From CAVVNP01 sp963800235 (lineage in GTDB: Bacteria; Actinomycetota; Acidimicrobiia; Acidimicrobiales; Iamiaceae), in contig CAWDAD010000001.1 of NCBI GenBank assembly GCA_963800235.1, positions 682,001-746,000 on the forward strand: a DNA stretch of 64,000 nucleotides, read 5' to 3'. The position numbers were made by a program, and so were the translations under genes. Below are positions 18,345-27,536 of this stretch, piece after piece; the first letter of the stretch is position 1; each line of letters starts with the position of its first letter. The notes below the pieces were generated by a model. That model searched no databases and had not been told where the DNA came from. It saw only the letters and a list, made by a program, of their open reading frames with translations.

Positions 18345-19135
18345 CGTCGACCGAACCCACCGGTCTTGAACTCGACCCGCTCGCGGGCCCAGGGGATGGC
18401 CTCGAGCCGCTCCTTGGGGATGGGCTCGCCGGACATCTCGCACAACCCGTAGGTGCCCTCGGCGATCTTGGCGAGGGCGTGGTCGATCTCCTCGACCGCC
18501 TGGCGGGCCTGCTCGGAGAGGGCCAGGTCGCGCTCGCGCTCGATGTTGATGGTGTCGCCCTCGCCCGACTCCTCGTCGAACTGGACGTCGCCCGACTCGA
18601 AGTCGTCGACCAGCGAGGCGGCCTCGTCGCGGAGGGACTCGAACTGGTGCAGGTAGGTCGCCCGCTCGGTGCGCAGCGCCTGCTCCTGCTGCTCGAGGAA
18701 CTTGGCGCCGTAGGGCGAGGTCTTGCGGCCGCCCGACGTCGAGGCCGACCCCTTGGTGGCGGACTGCTTGGCCGGCTGCTTCTTGGCGGTCGACCGCTTC
18801 GCCGTGGACTTCTTCGCCGTCGACTTCCTGGCCGCAGGCTTCTTGGCGTTCGACGTCTTGGTGCTCGACGTCTTGGTGCTCGACGTCTTGGCGTTCGACT
18901 TCTTGGCGTTCGACGTCTTGGCGTTCGACGTCTTGGCGTTCGACGTCTTCGCCTTCGACGCCTTGGCGGCCGGCTTCTTGGCCGTCGACGAGGCGCCCGA
19001 CGCGCGGCGGTTCGACGACCCGCCCGCGGTCGACCCCCGGGAGGTCGAGGACTTCGAGGTCGCCTTCTTCGCCGACGAGCTGGTGGGCTTCTTGCTGGGG
19101 GCGGCCTTCTTGGCCGTCGCGCTGGTACGGGGCAC
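18341..19135 (-). CDS. TraR/DksA-family protein with a long lysine-rich histone-like N-terminal tail
   Basis: A 264-residue protein in two parts. Residues 1-145 are almost only Lys, Ala, Ser, Thr and Asn, with about nine K-T-S-N-A-K type units coded by a 15-bp DNA repeat (18840-18965); this resembles histone H1 or mycobacterial HupB tails and should bind nucleic acid. Residues 150-264 are a DksA-like coiled coil (E-Q-Q-E-Q-A-L-R-T-E-R) followed by the zinc-finger position Y-G-L-C-E-M-S-G-E-P-I-P-K-E-R-L-E-A-I-P-W-A. Only one Cys (232) of the usual four remains, so zinc binding is unlikely. Position between ileS and lspA equals Bacillus ylyA. GTG start with GAGAGGA upstream and a TAGCAT -10 about 36 bases before it. 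Confidence 0.86.
   Translation of the reverse strand: MPRTSATAKKAAPSKKPTSSSAKKATSKSSTSRGSTAGGSSNRRASGASSTAKKPAAKASKAKTSNAKTSNAKTSNAKKSNAKTSSTKTSSTKTSNAKKPAARKSTAKKSTAKRSTAKKQPAKQSATKGSASTSGGRKTSPYGAKFLEQQEQALRTERATYLHQFESLRDEAASLVDDFESGDVQFDEESGEGDTINIERERDLALSEQARQAVEEIDHALAKIAEGTYGLCEMSGEPIPKERLEAIPWARERVEFKTGGFGRR
18840..18965. repeat. 15-bp coding tandem repeat in the traR/dksA-like gene
   Basis: About eight imperfect head-to-tail copies of TTGGCGTTCGACGTC, with TTGGTGCTCGACGTC and TTGGCGTTCGACTTC variants. The period is in frame and encodes the K-T-S-N-A / K-T-S-S-T units of the basic tail. Confidence 0.85.
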
Positions 19136-19248
19136 CGGGTGGGGTCCTCTCGGGCCGAGAAAGAGCGCGGATGCTACGGATCGCCCCCAGGAGCGTCAAG
19201 GTGCCCCGGGGAGGCGCAAGTCGGTCCCGGCCGCGTGGTGCCGGACCG

Positions 19249-19254
19249 TACGCT
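19249..19254 (+). promoter_or_regulatory. -10 element of ileS (leaderless)
   Basis: TACGCT followed by six bases and the ATG at 19261. No ribosome site precedes the ATG. Confidence 0.5.
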
Positions 19255-19260
19255 GGACCC

Positions 19261-22200
19261 ATGCCGTTCGGCCCCGTCGACCCCAACCTCGACCTGGTGG
19301 CCCTCGAGGAGCGCGTCCAGGAGCGGTGGCGCGCCACCGACCTCCAGCAGAAGGTCCAGGACGCCCGGGCGGGGGGCGAGCCGTGGATCTTCTACGAGGG
19401 TCCCCCGACCGCCAACGGGCGGCCCGGCCTGCACCACGTCTGGGCCCGGGCCTTCAAGGACCTCTACCCCCGGTTCCAGACCATGCGGGGCCGTTCGGTG
19501 CCCCGCAAGGGCGGCTGGGACTGCCACGGCCTGCCCGTGGAGCTCGAGGTCGAGAAGGAGCTCGGCCTGCACACCAAGCACGAGATCGAGGCCTACGGCG
19601 TGGCCGAGTTCAACCAGCGCTGCCGCGAGTCGGTGCGCCGCTACGTCGAGGACTGGAGCGCCCTGACCGCCCGCTCGGGGGTCTGGATCGACACCGCCGA
19701 CGCCTACTGGACGCTGTCCGACGACTACATCGAGTCGGTCTGGTGGCTGGTCCGCCAGCTCTGGGACCGGGGGCTGCTCTACGAGGGCCACCGGGTCGTC
19801 GCCCTACTGCGGGCGCTGCGGCACCGCCCTCTCCTCCCACGAGGGCCAGCCCAGGGCTACCAGGACGTGGTCGACCCCTCGGTCTACGTGCGGTTCCCGC
19901 TGGTCGACGACGGCTCGCCCACCGACGGCGCCGACCTGCTCGTCTGGACCACCACCCCGTGGACGCTCGTCTCCAACGTGGCCGCCGCCGTCGGCCCCGA
20001 CATCGCCTACGTCCGCGTCGCCGACCCCGACGGCGGGCGCGACCTGGTGCTGGCCGCCGCCGCCGCCGAGCGCCGCTACCCCGACGCCGAGCCCGTCGGC
20101 CGCTGGACCGGCGCCGAGCTGGTCGGCCGGCGCTACCGAGCGGCCCTTCGACGTGCCTCGACCTGCCGGCCGAGGCCGACGGCCTGCCGGGTGGTGGCCG
20201 CCGACTTCGTCACCACCGACGACGGCTCGGGCATCGTCCACCTGGCCCCCGCCTTCGGCGAGGAGGACGCCGCGGTGGGCCGGGCCGAGGGCCTGCCCGT
20301 GCTCAACCCGGTCGACGCCGAGGCCACCTTCGACGACACCGTGCCGGGCTACACCGGCCGCTTCGTGAAGGACGCCGACGCCGACCTCATCGACGACGCT
20401 CGACCGGCGGGGCCTGCTCGTCGCCCAGGAGCCCTACGAGCACAGCTACCCGCACTGCTGGCGCTGCGGCACGCCGCTCATCTACTGGGCCAAGACCTCG
20501 TGGTTCGCCCGCACCTCCGAGCACCGCGACGAGCTGCTCCGGGAGAACGAGACGATCGGGTGGCACCCCGAGCACCTCAAGCACGGTCGCTTCGGCAAGT
20601 GGCTCGAGGGCAACATCGACTGGGCCCTGTCCCGGGACCGCTACTGGGGCACGCCGCTGCCCATCTGGCGGTGCGCCGCGGCGCCACGACACCTGCGTCG
20701 GCTCCGTCGCCGAGCTGTCCGAGCTGGCCGGGCGCGACCTCGCCGGCATCGACCTGCACCGGCCCGCCATCGACGAGGTGACCTTCGCCTGCCCGGTGGA
20801 GGGGTGCAGCGAGCCGGCCCGCCGGCTGCCCCCGGTGCTCGACGCCTGGTTCGACTCCGGCTCCATGCCCTCGGCCCAGCACCACTTCACCGGCGGCGCC
20901 GACCGCCCCGACGCCTTCCCCGCCGACTTCATCTGCGAGGCGATCGACCAGACCCGCGGCTGGTTCTACTCGCTGCTGGCGGTCAACACCCTGGTCTTCG
21001 ACGCCAGCCCCTACCGCAACGTGGTCTGCCTCGGGCACATCGTCGACGAGGACGGCCAGAAGATGTCGAAGTCACGGGGCAACGTGATCGACCCCTGGGA
21101 GATGTTCGGCACCGTCGGCGCCGACGGCCTGCGCTGGTACTTCTTCTCGGCCGGGCAGCCGTGGACCCCCCGGCGGGTCTTCGCCGAGGGCATCCGCGAG
21201 ACCACCCGCCAGACCCTGCTCACGCTGTGGAACGTGTTCAGCTTCGCCACCACCTACGCCGACCTCGACGGCTGGTCGCCGGGCGATCCCGCCGACGACG
21301 CCACCCACGTCCTCGACCGGTGGGTGCTCTCCGAGCTCGACGACACGGTGGCGACGGTCACCGACCGGCTCGATCGATTCGACGCCCTCGGGGCCACCGA
21401 CCGGCTGGCCCGCTTCGTCGACGACCTCTCCAACTGGTACGTGCGCCGCAGCCGGCCCCGGTTCTGGAAGGCACAGCGACCCGGCCGCCCACGCCACCCT
21501 CCACGAGTGCCTGGCCACCACCGCCGAGCTGCTCGCCCCCTTCTGCCCCTTCCTCGCCGACGAGCTGTACACGGTGCTCACCGGCCGGCCCTCGGTGCAC
21601 CTGGCGGACTGGCCGACCGACCGGGGGCGCCACGACCCCGATCTGGCCGCCCAGGTCGGCGCCGCCCGCAAGCTGGTGGCGCTCGGCCGCAAGGGTCGGG
21701 CCGACGCCCGCACCGGCACCCGCCAGCCCCTCGCCCGCGCCTACCTGCTCCACCCCGACATCGAGCTGGCGCCGGCGGTCCGGGCCGAGGTGGCGGCCGA
21801 GCTGAACGTCAAGGCGCTCGAGGACGTCGACACCCTCTCCGGGCTGATGACCTGGACGGTCGTGCCGAACTTCCGGGCGCTCGGGCCCCGCCTCGGCCCC
21901 AAGGTCGACGAGGTGAAGGCCGCCCTGGCCGCGGCCGACGGCTCGGCGCTGGCCCAGGCCCTCGAGGCCGACGGCGCCATCGAGGTGGCCGGCGAGCGCC
22001 TGACGAGCGACGAGGTCGAGGTGCGGGCCACGCGCCACGAGTCCTTCGCCCTCGCCGAGGAGGCGGGCTGGGCGGTGGCGCTCGACCTCGAGATCGACGA
22101 CGACCTGCGGCTGGAGGGTCAGGCTCGCGAGCTGGTCCGGGCCATCAACGACCTCCGCAAGGCCCAGGGGTTCGCCATCGCCGACCGGATCCACGTGCGG

Positions 22201-22350
22201 ATCACCGCCGAGGGCGAGCTCGGCCAGGCCATCGACGCGCACCGCGACGCCATCGCCGCCGAGGTGCTGGCCGAGTCGTTCGAGCCGGGCGCCGGCGAGC
22301 ACCGCCTCGATCTCGACGGCGCGCCGACGGTCACCCTGACCCGGGCCTGA
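19261..22350 (+). CDS. ileS: IleS, isoleucyl-tRNA synthetase (about eight indels)
   Basis: Class I synthetase charging tRNA-Ile. Seen: F-Y-E-G-P-P-T-A-N-G-R-P-G-L-H-H-V-W near residue 50, where H-H-V-W replaces the HIGH motif as in the eukaryote-like IleS type; the editing-domain region (LVWTTTPWTL; TDDGSGIVHLAPAFGEED); D-A-W-F-D-S-G; and K-M-S-K-S at 21060-21074. The frame changes near 19810, 19845, 20138, 20157, 20187, 20400, 20685 and 21478 (seven extra bases, one missing). The span is exactly 1030 codons and net zero frame change; corrected length is about 1027 residues. Loss of an essential synthetase is implausible, so I read these as sequence errors. It is the only gene of the division-to-lspA block on the plus strand. 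Confidence 0.94.
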
Positions 22351-22377
22351 GCCCGCCTTCGGCCCGGCCGGCCGGTG

Positions 22378-23851
22378 CTACCGCCGGCGACCGAAGCGCG
22401 GCCGGCGAGGCTGCTCCTCGACCGGACGCTCGAAGGTGACCGCCGGGTCGGGGGCGTCCGCACCGTCCTCGTCGCGGGGGCCGAGCGGCTCGTCGTCGGT
22501 CATGGCCTTGCGCAGCTCGGCCAGGAAGGCGTCCTCGTCGGCACCGCCGACGAGCGGGGTGGCCTGGGTGGCGTCGTCGTCGACGGCGTCCTCGGTCGGC
22601 GCCGTCCCCTCGCCGGTGGGGACGTCGCCGCCGGCGTCCTCGGTCGGGGCCGGCTCGTCGGCCGAGGCGGTGTCGGGCCCGTCGCCGGTGAGGTCGACCA
22701 CCGGCTCGTCGCGGAGCGAGGTCCACGAGTCGGTCTCCGCCGGCGCCGCCGGGTCGGCGGGCTCGTCGGTGCCGGTGCCCGTGCCGGCGCCCGGCGGTGC
22801 TCGCGGCCGGATCGGTGCTCGCGGCCGGGTCGGTGCTGGCGGTGCCGGTGCTGGTGGCGGGCTCGGTCCCGGCGTCCCCGGAGGCGACGGCGTCCGCCGG
22901 GCCGGTGTCGGCGATCGATCCGCCGGGCGCCGAGGCGTCGACGTCGCCGGTCGAGACGTCGGCGTCGCCGGTCGAGACGTCGGCGTCCCCGGTCGGGGTC
23001 AGCCCGGTCGTGGTGGTCTCGGCCGCCCCGGCGTCGACGCCGGCGGTCCCGGCCGGCTCCTCGCCGTCGAGGGAGGCCGCGGTCGGGGCGGCGCCGATGC
23101 CGGTCGGCTCCTCGAACTCGGGCACCTCGATGGTGCGCTCGGACGGGGGCGGGTTCAGCCGGAACCCCTGGGGGTCGTCGATCAGCCGCTGCAGCTCCGC
23201 CACCGCCGCGCGCAGCTGCTGGCGCTGCTCCTCGACGTGGCGGTCGATGATGTTGGCGTCGCTGCGGAGCTGCTCGCGGGTGCCCTCGAGGGCGTCGATC
23301 TCGGAGCGCAGGCGGGTATGGCTCGAGGCGCGGTGCTCCTCGGCCATCTGCTCGGCCTCGGCCACGATGGCGGCGGCCTTGGCCTCGGCGTCGGCCACCA
23401 GCTGCTTGGCCTTCTCGTCGGCCTCGGCGATCTCCTTCGAGGAGCTGTCGTGGGCCTCGGCCACCAGCCGGGCCGCCTCCTCCTTGGCCTCGCGGATGGC
23501 GGCGTCGGCGGTGCGCTGGGCCAGGATCAGCGTCCGCCGGAGCTCGTCGGTGTTGTCCTCGAGGTTGGGCGACGGGGTCGGCTCGGGCTGCACGGGCTGC
23601 TCCGGCTCGACCCGGGCGGCCGCCACCTTGGGCGGCTCGGGCTGGACCAGGTCCGCCACGTCGGAGGTCGCGGTCGCGGCCTGGGCGGGAGCGGCCTCCG
23701 CACCGGGTTCGGGGGCGGTCTCGAGCTGCTTCAGCAGCTTGTCCACGCCCGCGGCGACCTGCTCCAGGAAGTCGTCGACCTGGTCGACGTCGTAGCCGCG
23801 GAACGTCGTCCGGAACTCGACGTCTTCGATCGCCTTTGCGGTCAGCTCCAT
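22378..23851 (-). CDS. divIVA: DivIVA/Wag31-like polar growth and septum-site protein (one indel)
   Basis: Membrane-curvature-sensing coiled-coil scaffold. Residues 1-60 are the DivIVA N-terminal lipid-binding domain (AIEDVEFRTTFRGYDVDQVDDFLEQV). A central coiled coil rich in Glu/Ala/Lys follows (about 100-220: REAKEEAARLVAEAHDSSSK and onward). The C-terminal half is disordered, with in-frame repeats T-G-D-A-D-V-S (x3) and S-T-D-P-A-A (x2), and ends in a basic R-R-P-R-F-G-R-R-R. One extra base near 22790 separates the last ~135 codons; correction gives about 490 residues, long for the family because of the tail. ATG 23851 is preferred over 23860 because the latter lies inside the TACCAT -10 hexamer. 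The order yggT-divIVA-ileS is the classical one. Confidence 0.92.
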
Positions 23852-23858
23852 GCGAGGC

Positions 23859-23864
23859 ATGGTA
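23859..23864 (-). promoter_or_regulatory. -10 element of divIVA
   Basis: TACCAT (read on the minus strand) overlaps the first possible ATG and stands seven bases before the ATG at 23851, pointing to a leaderless mRNA starting at MELTAKAIE. Confidence 0.4.
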
Positions 23865-23900
23865 GCGAGGCCCGGGTGCCGGCTCCGGACCCCCCCGGGG

Positions 23901-24170
23901 TCACCGGCAGATGATGTTGGCGATGATCTGCAGGCCGAAGATGAGGATCAGCGGCGACAGGTCGAACACCCCGCCGAGGGGTGGGACCACCCGCCGCAGG
24001 GGCAGCAGGACGGGGTCGGTGACGGTCCGCAGCACCCGCCAGATCGAGTACACGGGGGTGCCCGGCCGGATGGGGAACCAGCTCATCAGGATCACCGCCA
24101 GCACCACGAAGGTGTAGATGGTGATGAGGTTGCAGACGGCCTGGGCGATCGGGCTGACGGCGACGATCAC
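23901..24170 (-). CDS. yggT: YggT-family membrane protein
   Basis: An 89-residue integral-membrane protein with two hydrophobic hairpin helices (about residues 5-32 and 65-88) around the conserved W-F-P-I-R-P-G-T-P-V-Y-S-I-W-R-V-L-R-T-V-T-D-P-V-L-L-P-L-R-R segment, the YGGT signature. Homologues (YlmG in Bacillus and chloroplasts) lie next to sepF and divIVA and are linked to cell division or osmotic stress; the molecular role is unknown. Located between sepF and divIVA on the same strand, 66 bases from sepF. Confidence 0.92.
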   Translation of the reverse strand: MIVAVSPIAQAVCNLITIYTFVVLAVILMSWFPIRPGTPVYSIWRVLRTVTDPVLLPLRRVVPPLGGVFDLSPLILIFGLQIIANIICR

Positions 24171-24236
24171 CGGCGCCTCGCAGGCGGGCGGCTCCGCGGC
24201 GGCACGTCGGACAGCAGGGGCCGGGCGCTCACCGGC

Positions 24237-24791
24237 TCAGTTGTCGTAGTTGCGCTCGTGCAGGCGGCGCCGGTCCTCGGCGGAGACCTCGACGTTGGAG
24301 GGCGTGAGCAGGTACACCTGGTTGGCGACCTTCTCCATCTGCCCGCCGAGGCCGTAGCAGAGGCCGCTCGCGAAGTCGATCAGCCGACGGGCCAGGTCGC
24401 GGTCGGCGCTCTGCATGTTCACGATGACCGGCTGGCTGCCCTTGAACTTGTCGGCGACCTCTTGGGCCTGGTTGAACGAGGTGGGCACCACGACCTGCGG
24501 CTTGGCGTTGGGCGTGACGGCGATGGGGCGGACGACCTGCGGCCGCGACCGGGGCAGCGGCTGGGGCTGGGCGTCGACCCGGACCGGCTCGCGTCGCTCG
24601 CCGCGGGGCGGGTTGATCGGGCGCACGGTGCCGACACCGGGCTCCTCGGCGACCGGGGCGGCCGCCGGCTGCGGGGCCGGTGCGTAGCGGGGCGGCGGCG
24701 CCTGCTCGACGGGCTCGTCGTAGGCGGCGTCGTAGTCGTCGTACTCCTCGTCCGGGCCGAGACCCAGGTAGTGCATGGCTTTGCGCAACAT
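24237..24791 (-). CDS. sepF: SepF, FtsZ membrane anchor
   Basis: Divisome protein that tethers FtsZ filaments to the membrane; in bacteria without FtsA, as appears likely here, it is the main anchor. The N-terminus MLRKAMHYLGLG is the amphipathic membrane-binding helix, residues 15-90 are a disordered Pro/Ala/Glu linker, and the C-terminal SepF core follows (V-V-V-P-T-S-F-N-Q-A-Q-E-V-A-D-K-F-K, then S-A-D-R-D-L-A-R-R-L-I-D-F-A-S-G-L-C-Y-G-L-G-G). About 184 residues. I chose ATG 24791 because it has AGGAGG upstream and starts with the helix; a TTG ten codons earlier lies within the TATGCT -10 element (24826-24821). Confidence 0.94.
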   Translation of the reverse strand: MLRKAMHYLGLGPDEEYDDYDAAYDEPVEQAPPPRYAPAPQPAAAPVAEEPGVGTVRPINPPRGERREPVRVDAQPQPLPRSRPQVVRPIAVTPNAKPQVVVPTSFNQAQEVADKFKGSQPVIVNMQSADRDLARRLIDFASGLCYGLGGQMEKVANQVYLLTPSNVEVSAEDRRRLHERNYDN

Positions 24792-24871
24792 GTCGACGTC
24801 GCCCTCCTGCGGTTCGGCCAAGCATAGAGGACCACCGCCGTGGGACCGATCGTGGCGGCGGCCGTTCCGGG

Positions 24872-25555
24872 TCAGCGCGGCGGGCGGTCACCGAACAGCG
24901 CGGTGCCGATCCGCACCTGGGTCGAGCCCTCGGCCACGGCGGCCTCGAGGTCGCCGCTCATGCCCATGGAGCACTCGGCCAGCGCGAGCTCGTCGACCAG
25001 GCGTCGCAGGGCGGCGAACCCCGGGCGGGCGGCCTCGGTCGACCCGGTCGCGCCCACGGTCATCAGCCCCTCGACCACGAGGCCGAGGTCGGTGCACGCG
25101 GCGACCAGCTCCGCCGCCCCGGCCGGCTCGACCCCGCCCTTCTGGGGCTCCTCGGACACGTTGACCTGCACCAGCACGCGGGCGCCGGGGGCCCGGCGGG
25201 CGATCTCGCCGGCCAGCTTCGCCCGGTCGACGCTGTCCCACCGGCTGACGATGGGCGCCAGGCCCTTCACCTTGTTGCGCTGCAGGCGGCCGATGGCGTG
25301 CCATTCGACCCCGCCGCCCCGCTCGGCCACCTCGGCGGCCTTGGCCTCGAGCTCCTGGGCGTAGTTCTCGCCCACGTCGGCCAGCCCGGCGTCGCGCGCC
25401 GCCAGCGGCGCCCAGGCCCCGAAGCCCTTGGTGACCGCCAGCACCGACACCGCCCCGAGGTCGCCGCCGGCCGCCTCGATGCGGCCCCGCACCTCGGCCA
25501 GGCGGGTGGCGACCGCCCGGGCCCGGTCGCCGCCCGGCTCGACCGCCGCGGTCAC
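24872..25555 (-). CDS. yggS: YggS/PLPBP, PLP-binding homeostasis protein
   Basis: Pyridoxal-phosphate-binding protein of the alanine-racemase N-terminal fold, 227 residues, acting in vitamin B6 and amino-acid homeostasis rather than as a free enzyme. Seen: V-L-A-V-T-K-G-F (Lys for the PLP Schiff base, about residue 44), D-V-G-E-N-Y-A-Q-E-L, W-H-A-I-G-R-L-Q-R-N-K, and the S-M-G-M-S-G-D-L-E-A-A-V with G-S-T-Q-V-R-I-G-T-A-L-F-G end that binds the phosphate. GTG 25555 overlaps the pgeF stop by four bases (GTGA). Position between ftsZ-pgeF and sepF is conserved in Gram-positive bacteria (ylmE). Confidence 0.94.
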   Translation of the reverse strand: MTAAVEPGGDRARAVATRLAEVRGRIEAAGGDLGAVSVLAVTKGFGAWAPLAARDAGLADVGENYAQELEAKAAEVAERGGGVEWHAIGRLQRNKVKGLAPIVSRWDSVDRAKLAGEIARRAPGARVLVQVNVSEEPQKGGVEPAGAAELVAACTDLGLVVEGLMTVGATGSTEAARPGFAALRRLVDELALAECSMGMSGDLEAAVAEGSTQVRIGTALFGDRPPR

Positions 25556-26220
25556 GACCGCTCCAGCCAGACGACGCCGGCCTGACGGCCCCGGTCGCCG
25601 CCGGCCCGGTGCGAGTAGTGCACCGGGCTGCAGGCGGTGCACGTGCCCACGTCGTCGATCCGCCCGACGCCGGCGTCGGTCAGCGCGGCGCGGACGCCGG
25701 CGGTCAGGTCGAGCGCCGGGGCCGACCAGGCCGTGGTGCCGCGCACCCCGTCGCCGAGGGCCTCGGCCACCCGGTCGAGGTCGTGGGCGCCGAACTCGTA
25801 GCAGGGGACCCGGATGTGCGGGCCGAGGTGGGCGACCACGGTCGTGGCGCCGAGCCGGTGCAGGGCCTCGACCGCCGCCGGCACCACGCCCGCGGCCAGG
25901 CCCCGCCAGCCGGCGTGGACCGCACCGACCGCGACCGGATGGCCGTTCGTCTCGCCCTCCAGCAGCACCGGGACGCAGTCGGCGACCTGGACCGCCAGCA
26001 CCGCTCCCGTCGCCGAGGTCACGGCGGCGTCGGCGGACTCCCCGGCGTGGGCCCCCGGACCGTCGACCTCGACCACGGCGGCGCCGTGCACCTGCCGCAG
26101 CCACGTCCACCGACCGTCCGCCACCGCCCGGCGGCGCCGCTCCAGGCCCTCGCCGGCGTCGACCGCCAGGTCGCCGTCGCCGCGGTCGGTGAAGCGCCAG
26201 CGGGCGCGGGGCTCGGCCAC
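25552..26220 (-). CDS. pgeF: Peptidoglycan editing factor / multicopper polyphenol oxidase (YfiH, PgeF)
   Basis: Laccase-domain protein of about 222 residues. In other bacteria PgeF removes wrongly placed L-Ser from muropeptide precursors, and family members also act as purine nucleoside phosphorylases or deaminases. Seen: W-L-R-Q-V-H-G-A-A-V-V with the first metal His, V-A-D-C-V-P-V-L-L, V-G-A-V-H-A-G-W-R-G-L-A-A-G-V (His and the family core) and H-L-G-P-H-I-R-V-P-C-Y-E-F. GTG 26220, 14 bases beyond the ftsZ stop, is the most likely start. Placement directly after ftsZ fits the precursor-quality role. Confidence 0.9.
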   Translation of the reverse strand: MAEPRARWRFTDRGDGDLAVDAGEGLERRRRAVADGRWTWLRQVHGAAVVEVDGPGAHAGESADAAVTSATGAVLAVQVADCVPVLLEGETNGHPVAVGAVHAGWRGLAAGVVPAAVEALHRLGATTVVAHLGPHIRVPCYEFGAHDLDRVAEALGDGVRGTTAWSAPALDLTAGVRAALTDAGVGRIDDVGTCTACSPVHYSHRAGGDRGRQAGVVWLERS

Positions 26221-26234
26221 CGGGCCGGCGGGTG

Positions 26235-27326
26235 CTACTTCAGGAACGACGGGACGTCGAAGTCGTCGTCGCCGTCGGCGTCGAGCTCGTCGACCACCTC
26301 GTCCTCGGCGGCGAAGAGGTCGGCGGTGCGGCGGGGGGCCTCCTCGGCGGCGCGGCCGGGGCCGCTGCTCTCGCCCTCCCACCGGTCGAACCCGGCGGCG
26401 ATGACGGTGACCCGGACCTCGTCGCCCATCTCGTCGTCGATGACGGCGCCGAAGATGATGTTGGCGTCGGGGTGGGCGACGCCGTGGATGACCTCGGCCG
26501 CCTCGTTCACCTCGAACAGGCCGAGGTCGCTGCCCCCGGCGATGGTGAGCAGGATGCCGCGGGCGCCCTCGATGGAGGCCTCGAGCAGCGGGCTCGAGAT
26601 GGCGTTGCGGGCGGCGTTGAGCGCCCGCCCCTCGCCCGAGGCGTAGCCGATGCCCATCAGGGCCGAGCCGGCGTTGCTCATGATCATCTTCACGTCGGCG
26701 AAGTCGGTGTTGATGATGCCGGGGGTGGTGATCAGGTCGGTGATGCCCTGCACGCCCTGGAGGAGGACCTCGTCGGCCATCTTGAAGGCGTTGACCATCG
26801 AGGTCTTCTCGTTGGAGACGGTGAGCAGCCGATCGTTCGGGATGACGATCTGGGTGTCGACCTTCTCCTTCAGGCTCTGGATGCCCTGCTCGGCCTGCAC
26901 CGACCGGCGGCGCCCCTCGAAGGAGAAGGGCCGGGTGACCACGCCGATGGTGAGGGCGCCGAGGTTCTTGGCGATCTCGGCGACGACCGGCGCGCCGCCG
27001 GTGCCCGTGCCGCCGCCCTTGCCGGCGGTGATGAACACCATGTCGGCGCCCTGGAGCGCCTCCTCGATCTCGGCGCGGTGGGCCTCGGCGGCCTCCCGGC
27101 CGACCTCGGGGTCGCTGCCCGCCCCCAGGCCGCGGGTGAGGTCCCGGCCGATGTCGAGCTTGACGTCGGCGTCGCTCATCAGCAGCGCCTGGGCGTCGGT
27201 GTTGACGGCGATGAACTCGACGCCCTTCAGGCCGGCGTCGATCATGCGGTTCACGGCGTTGACGCCGCCACCGCCGATGCCCACGACCTTGATCACCGCC
27301 AGGTAGTTCTGCGGGTTGCCGGCCAT
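26235..27326 (-). CDS. ftsZ: FtsZ, cell-division GTPase
   Basis: Tubulin-like GTPase forming the Z ring at midcell. The 363-residue product has the GTPase signature G-G-G-T-G-T-G (residues 104-110), N-T-D-A-Q-A-L near 42, the T7 loop N-T-D-F-A-D-V-K-M-I, and a C-terminal conserved peptide F-D-V-P-S-F-L-K, the site for SepF and FtsW contacts. A disordered acidic linker (about 315-355) precedes it. ATG 27326 is chosen because GGAGGT lies eight bases upstream; an in-frame ATG at 27341 would overlap that site. A 195-base upstream gap with an inverted repeat and an AT-richer block suggests its own promoter besides read-through from ftsQ. Confidence 0.97.
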   Translation of the reverse strand: MAGNPQNYLAVIKVVGIGGGGVNAVNRMIDAGLKGVEFIAVNTDAQALLMSDADVKLDIGRDLTRGLGAGSDPEVGREAAEAHRAEIEEALQGADMVFITAGKGGGTGTGGAPVVAEIAKNLGALTIGVVTRPFSFEGRRRSVQAEQGIQSLKEKVDTQIVIPNDRLLTVSNEKTSMVNAFKMADEVLLQGVQGITDLITTPGIINTDFADVKMIMSNAGSALMGIGYASGEGRALNAARNAISSPLLEASIEGARGILLTIAGGSDLGLFEVNEAAEVIHGVAHPDANIIFGAVIDDEMGDEVRVTVIAAGFDRWEGESSGPGRAAEEAPRRTADLFAAEDEVVDELDADGDDDFDVPSFLK

Positions 27327-27477
27327 TGCTGTTACCTCCACGCCGGGCCGGGCGCGAGGCGCCGGGGGCCCGAAGTCGTTGACGCCGCCGCGTGGCGCGG
27401 CGACGGGTTGGGGGTGGGTTCGATCGATCGAGATGCACCCGGGACCGTAGACCCGACGTGCTGGGGAGCTGCAGTCC

Positions 27478-27520
27478 GAACCTCGACCTGGAGTCGAGGT
27501 TCAGGGTTATGTAAACCTGT
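27478..27520 (-). promoter_or_regulatory. Inverted repeat and AT-rich element upstream of ftsZ
   Basis: GAACCTCGAC-CTGGA-GTCGAGGTTC is a perfect 10-bp stem with a five-base loop (27478-27502). Next to it GGTT-ATGTA-AACC (27506-27518) is a second small inverted repeat, and the AACC/GGTT tetramer recurs around both. This is the least GC-rich spot in the block and lies between the ftsQ stop and the ftsZ ribosome site. It could be an ftsZ promoter/operator or a partial ftsQ terminator. Confidence 0.5.
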
Positions 27521-27536
27521 GGTTCGGGTTGACACT

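Noticed and set aside
10649..22350. Programmed ribosomal frameshifting in dnaE and ileS
   Set aside because: Seven or eight shifts per gene, no common slippery sequence, mostly the same direction (extra G or C) and clustering across unrelated genes fit sequence error far better.
27326..27341. ATG 27341 as the ftsZ start
   Set aside because: It overlaps the GGAGGT site that is correctly spaced for ATG 27326, and the family N-terminus fits the later start.
27529..27534. TTGACA on the plus strand near the ftsQ end as a promoter
   Set aside because: It would read antisense into ftsQ, and no TANNNT element lies about 17 bases downstream.
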